Below, piece by piece: positions 62,031-64,000 of a stretch of DNA of 64,000 bases (position 1 is the first letter of the stretch; every line of letters starts with the position of its first letter). This DNA is from Glandiceps talaboti (Eukaryota; Hemichordata; Enteropneusta; Spengelidae): the NCBI RefSeq assembly GCF_964340395.1, contig NC_135564.1:1319001-1383000 (forward strand), written 5' to 3'. The position numbers were made by a program, and so were the translations under genes. The notes under the pieces are model-generated. The model searched no databases and was not told the origin of the DNA. It saw only the letters and a program-made list of their open reading frames with translations.

Positions 62031-63010
62031 TGGACATTATCAACACAGCTATGAACATTATCACTGCAGTGCAGGGTGTTATTACTATAGATAGAGGCAT
62101 TATCACTGCTGCTAAAAGCATTATTACTACAGTTAAGTACATTATCACTGCAGCTCAAGGCAATGTTTTTATTGCCAAAGGTACAAGCATAATAGAGCAG
62201 GTATTTAGGAACTAAAGTGCATGTCATTAAACACATTGCAAAGGTTAAGGGCATTATTACTGCAACTCAGCATATTATCACTATAGACATTAGTATTATC
62301 ACTAGTACCAAGGACATTATCACTGCAGCATGGGATATTATCACCATTGATCAGGGCATTATCACTATTACCAAGGTTATTATCACAGCACCACTGGGTA
62401 CTATTAGTGCATTATCACTACATTTCAGTGCACCATCATTGCTGCCAAGGGAATTAGCATCACTGCAAAGGTATTACTACTACAGCTCAAGATATCACAG
62501 TAGGGGTATTATCATGGCACCTTTAGACATTATCACCTCAGCTCAAGGTATTTTATCATTACATTTCAAGGCACCACTATCACAGCAAAGGGTGGCTTTA
62601 TGACTGCTAAGGTTGTTATCACTACAGCTCATGGTATTATCACTTCAGTTTGAGGCATTGGCACTGCAGCTCAATGAATTAACACTAGAGCTCAGGGCAT
62701 TATCATTACAGTTCGAAACATTGTCACTACAGTTTGGGGAATTATCACTACAGTTCAAGGCATTATCACTACAGTTTGGAGCATTATCAGTACAGTTTGG
62801 AGCATTATCACTACAGTTCAAGGCATTTTCACTACAGTTTGGAGCATTATTGCAATAGTTCATGGCATTATCACTACAGTTTGGAGCAATATCACTACAG
62901 TTCAAGGCATTATCACTACAGTATGGAGCATTATTGCAATAGTTCACGGTATTTAATATCACTACCGTTCATGGCATTATCACTACAGTTGAGGGCATTA
63001 TTGTGACAAC
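62030..63010. repeat. Degenerate 21-bp minisatellite, about 46 copies
   Basis: The unit is GGCATTATCACTACAGTTCA plus one base. The left half is strongly diverged, while 62700-62990 is nearly regular with alternating TTCAAGGCA and TTTGGAGCA units. As 21 is a multiple of three, frames stay open on both strands with a 7-residue period. No start, splice or domain evidence supports a gene. Confidence 0.9.
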
Positions 63011-64000
63011 ATCATGTTCTACAGCTAATAGCATCGTGAAACAATTCAAAACCAATTGATTTGGCCAAAATAAATATGACATGTTAGATGCCTGTCATAT
63101 CTTTATCATAGTTTATTACACCTAAATGTTCTTACACAAGCTGTCATTGGTCAGAATCAAATCACATGATGTTCTTTAAATAGACTATTGTCCTCACTGG
63201 CATGTGTTATTATTTAAATATAATTAAAACAAACCCTGTACTTTGAAAACATTTCTGTTGTTGGATTGAACACCAACTTTCCAATCTTGTACCAATCTAA
63301 ATAAATATATATTGAGATACAATATGAAGTTTACTGAATTAGTATTGGTTCACAATTTACATGGAGTATATTTACAATCTTAACTTTCAATACATCGACA
63401 GAAAGTGAATAGAAAAAGATTAACTTACATGTAGTGTGGTCGGGAAATAGTAGTGGTGAGGGGTGGGTGGAGATAGTGGGGGAGGGGGGGGTCTATGGTG
63501 GGAAGAAGGTGACCAGATGTCTCTGGTTTATTTATGGTAGATATGAAAATACACTTATAGGCCCACAATTCAATCCCTGGTTCTTATATAATGCTATCTT
63601 GTCAGTGAAGATACTAACATTAGATTGGGTCACTCTTTTTGGCGACAACAAACAATTTCTGTATCTTTGACAGACAACTTTCTCATCCAAATATCCTTGT
63701 CTGACATGGGCCTTTAAGATAGTGAAACCTTGCATATGAAACAACTAAGCACACTCAACTTGTATCAATGGACAGGAAGTCTCATTATGGAAAGACACAC
63801 AAGTTAAACCAAACATTTTAAATCAACGATATATATGTGGTCACAAAAGACACATTTTCACTCATTACATGACATCAAAGTGGCACAAGCCAAGTTTATA
63901 AATTTTTCACTTGAGTAAAAATATTTCCATGAAACACAGTAATGTAAATATTGATGTATGCTTTCAATGGCATCAAAACTATAATAATCTAGTGTTGTTA
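63011..64000. other. Intergenic, nothing recognised
   Basis: Apart from a G-rich patch at about 63440-63492, no feature can be supported. Confidence 0.5.

Overview
This is animal (metazoan) nuclear DNA. The genes are split by GT-AG introns, the base composition is AT-rich, and the window is full of non-LTR retrotransposon remnants, microsatellites and minisatellites. Gene content (alkylglycerol monooxygenase, histamine-methyltransferase-like enzymes, a secreted fibrinogen-domain protein) and the repeat style suggest a marine invertebrate, perhaps a hemichordate or amphioxus. Sequence reading alone cannot fix the phylum. All five genes read on the + strand.

Layout. 1-10.6 kb has no gene: two large minisatellites, a hairpin-ended dispersed repeat, two inverted-repeat elements and a LINE reverse-transcriptase scrap. 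10.6-28.5 kb is one 12-exon gene for alkylglycerol monooxygenase (AGMO/TMEM195 type). Its introns hold a 5.6-kb array of about 92 copies of a 61-bp unit and a 65-bp minisatellite of about 29 copies. 28.5-34 kb is intergenic, with a Penelope-like fragment carrying a hammerhead-like motif, a 47-bp minisatellite and a dead LINE end. 34-51.7 kb holds three nearly identical, intact copies of a histamine N-methyltransferase (HNMT)-like gene, each 300 aa from three coding exons with identical exon lengths. A 3-kb frameshifted LINE in reverse orientation lies between copies 1 and 2. 53.3-58.8 kb is a secreted fibrinogen-related protein gene with a recognisable TATA promoter and 5'UTR exon. 58.8-64 kb is gene-free and repeat-rich.

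Most striking result. The 61-bp satellite in the AGMO gene is made from the gene's own exon 6. Each unit carries the last 43 coding bases of the exon, including the third catalytic histidine box, plus the exon's 5' splice site. About 92 near-identical splice donors are therefore stacked behind one acceptor. The same gene has two smaller splice-junction duplications: the acceptor and start of exon 11 twice, and of exon 12 three times. In each case only one copy gives an open protein.

The genes do not form an obvious pathway. AGMO is a membrane lipid enzyme, the HNMT-like proteins are cytosolic methyltransferases and the FReD protein is secreted. The HNMT-like trio is a recent tandem expansion; by eye it lacks two of the residues I recall as binding histamine in the human enzyme.
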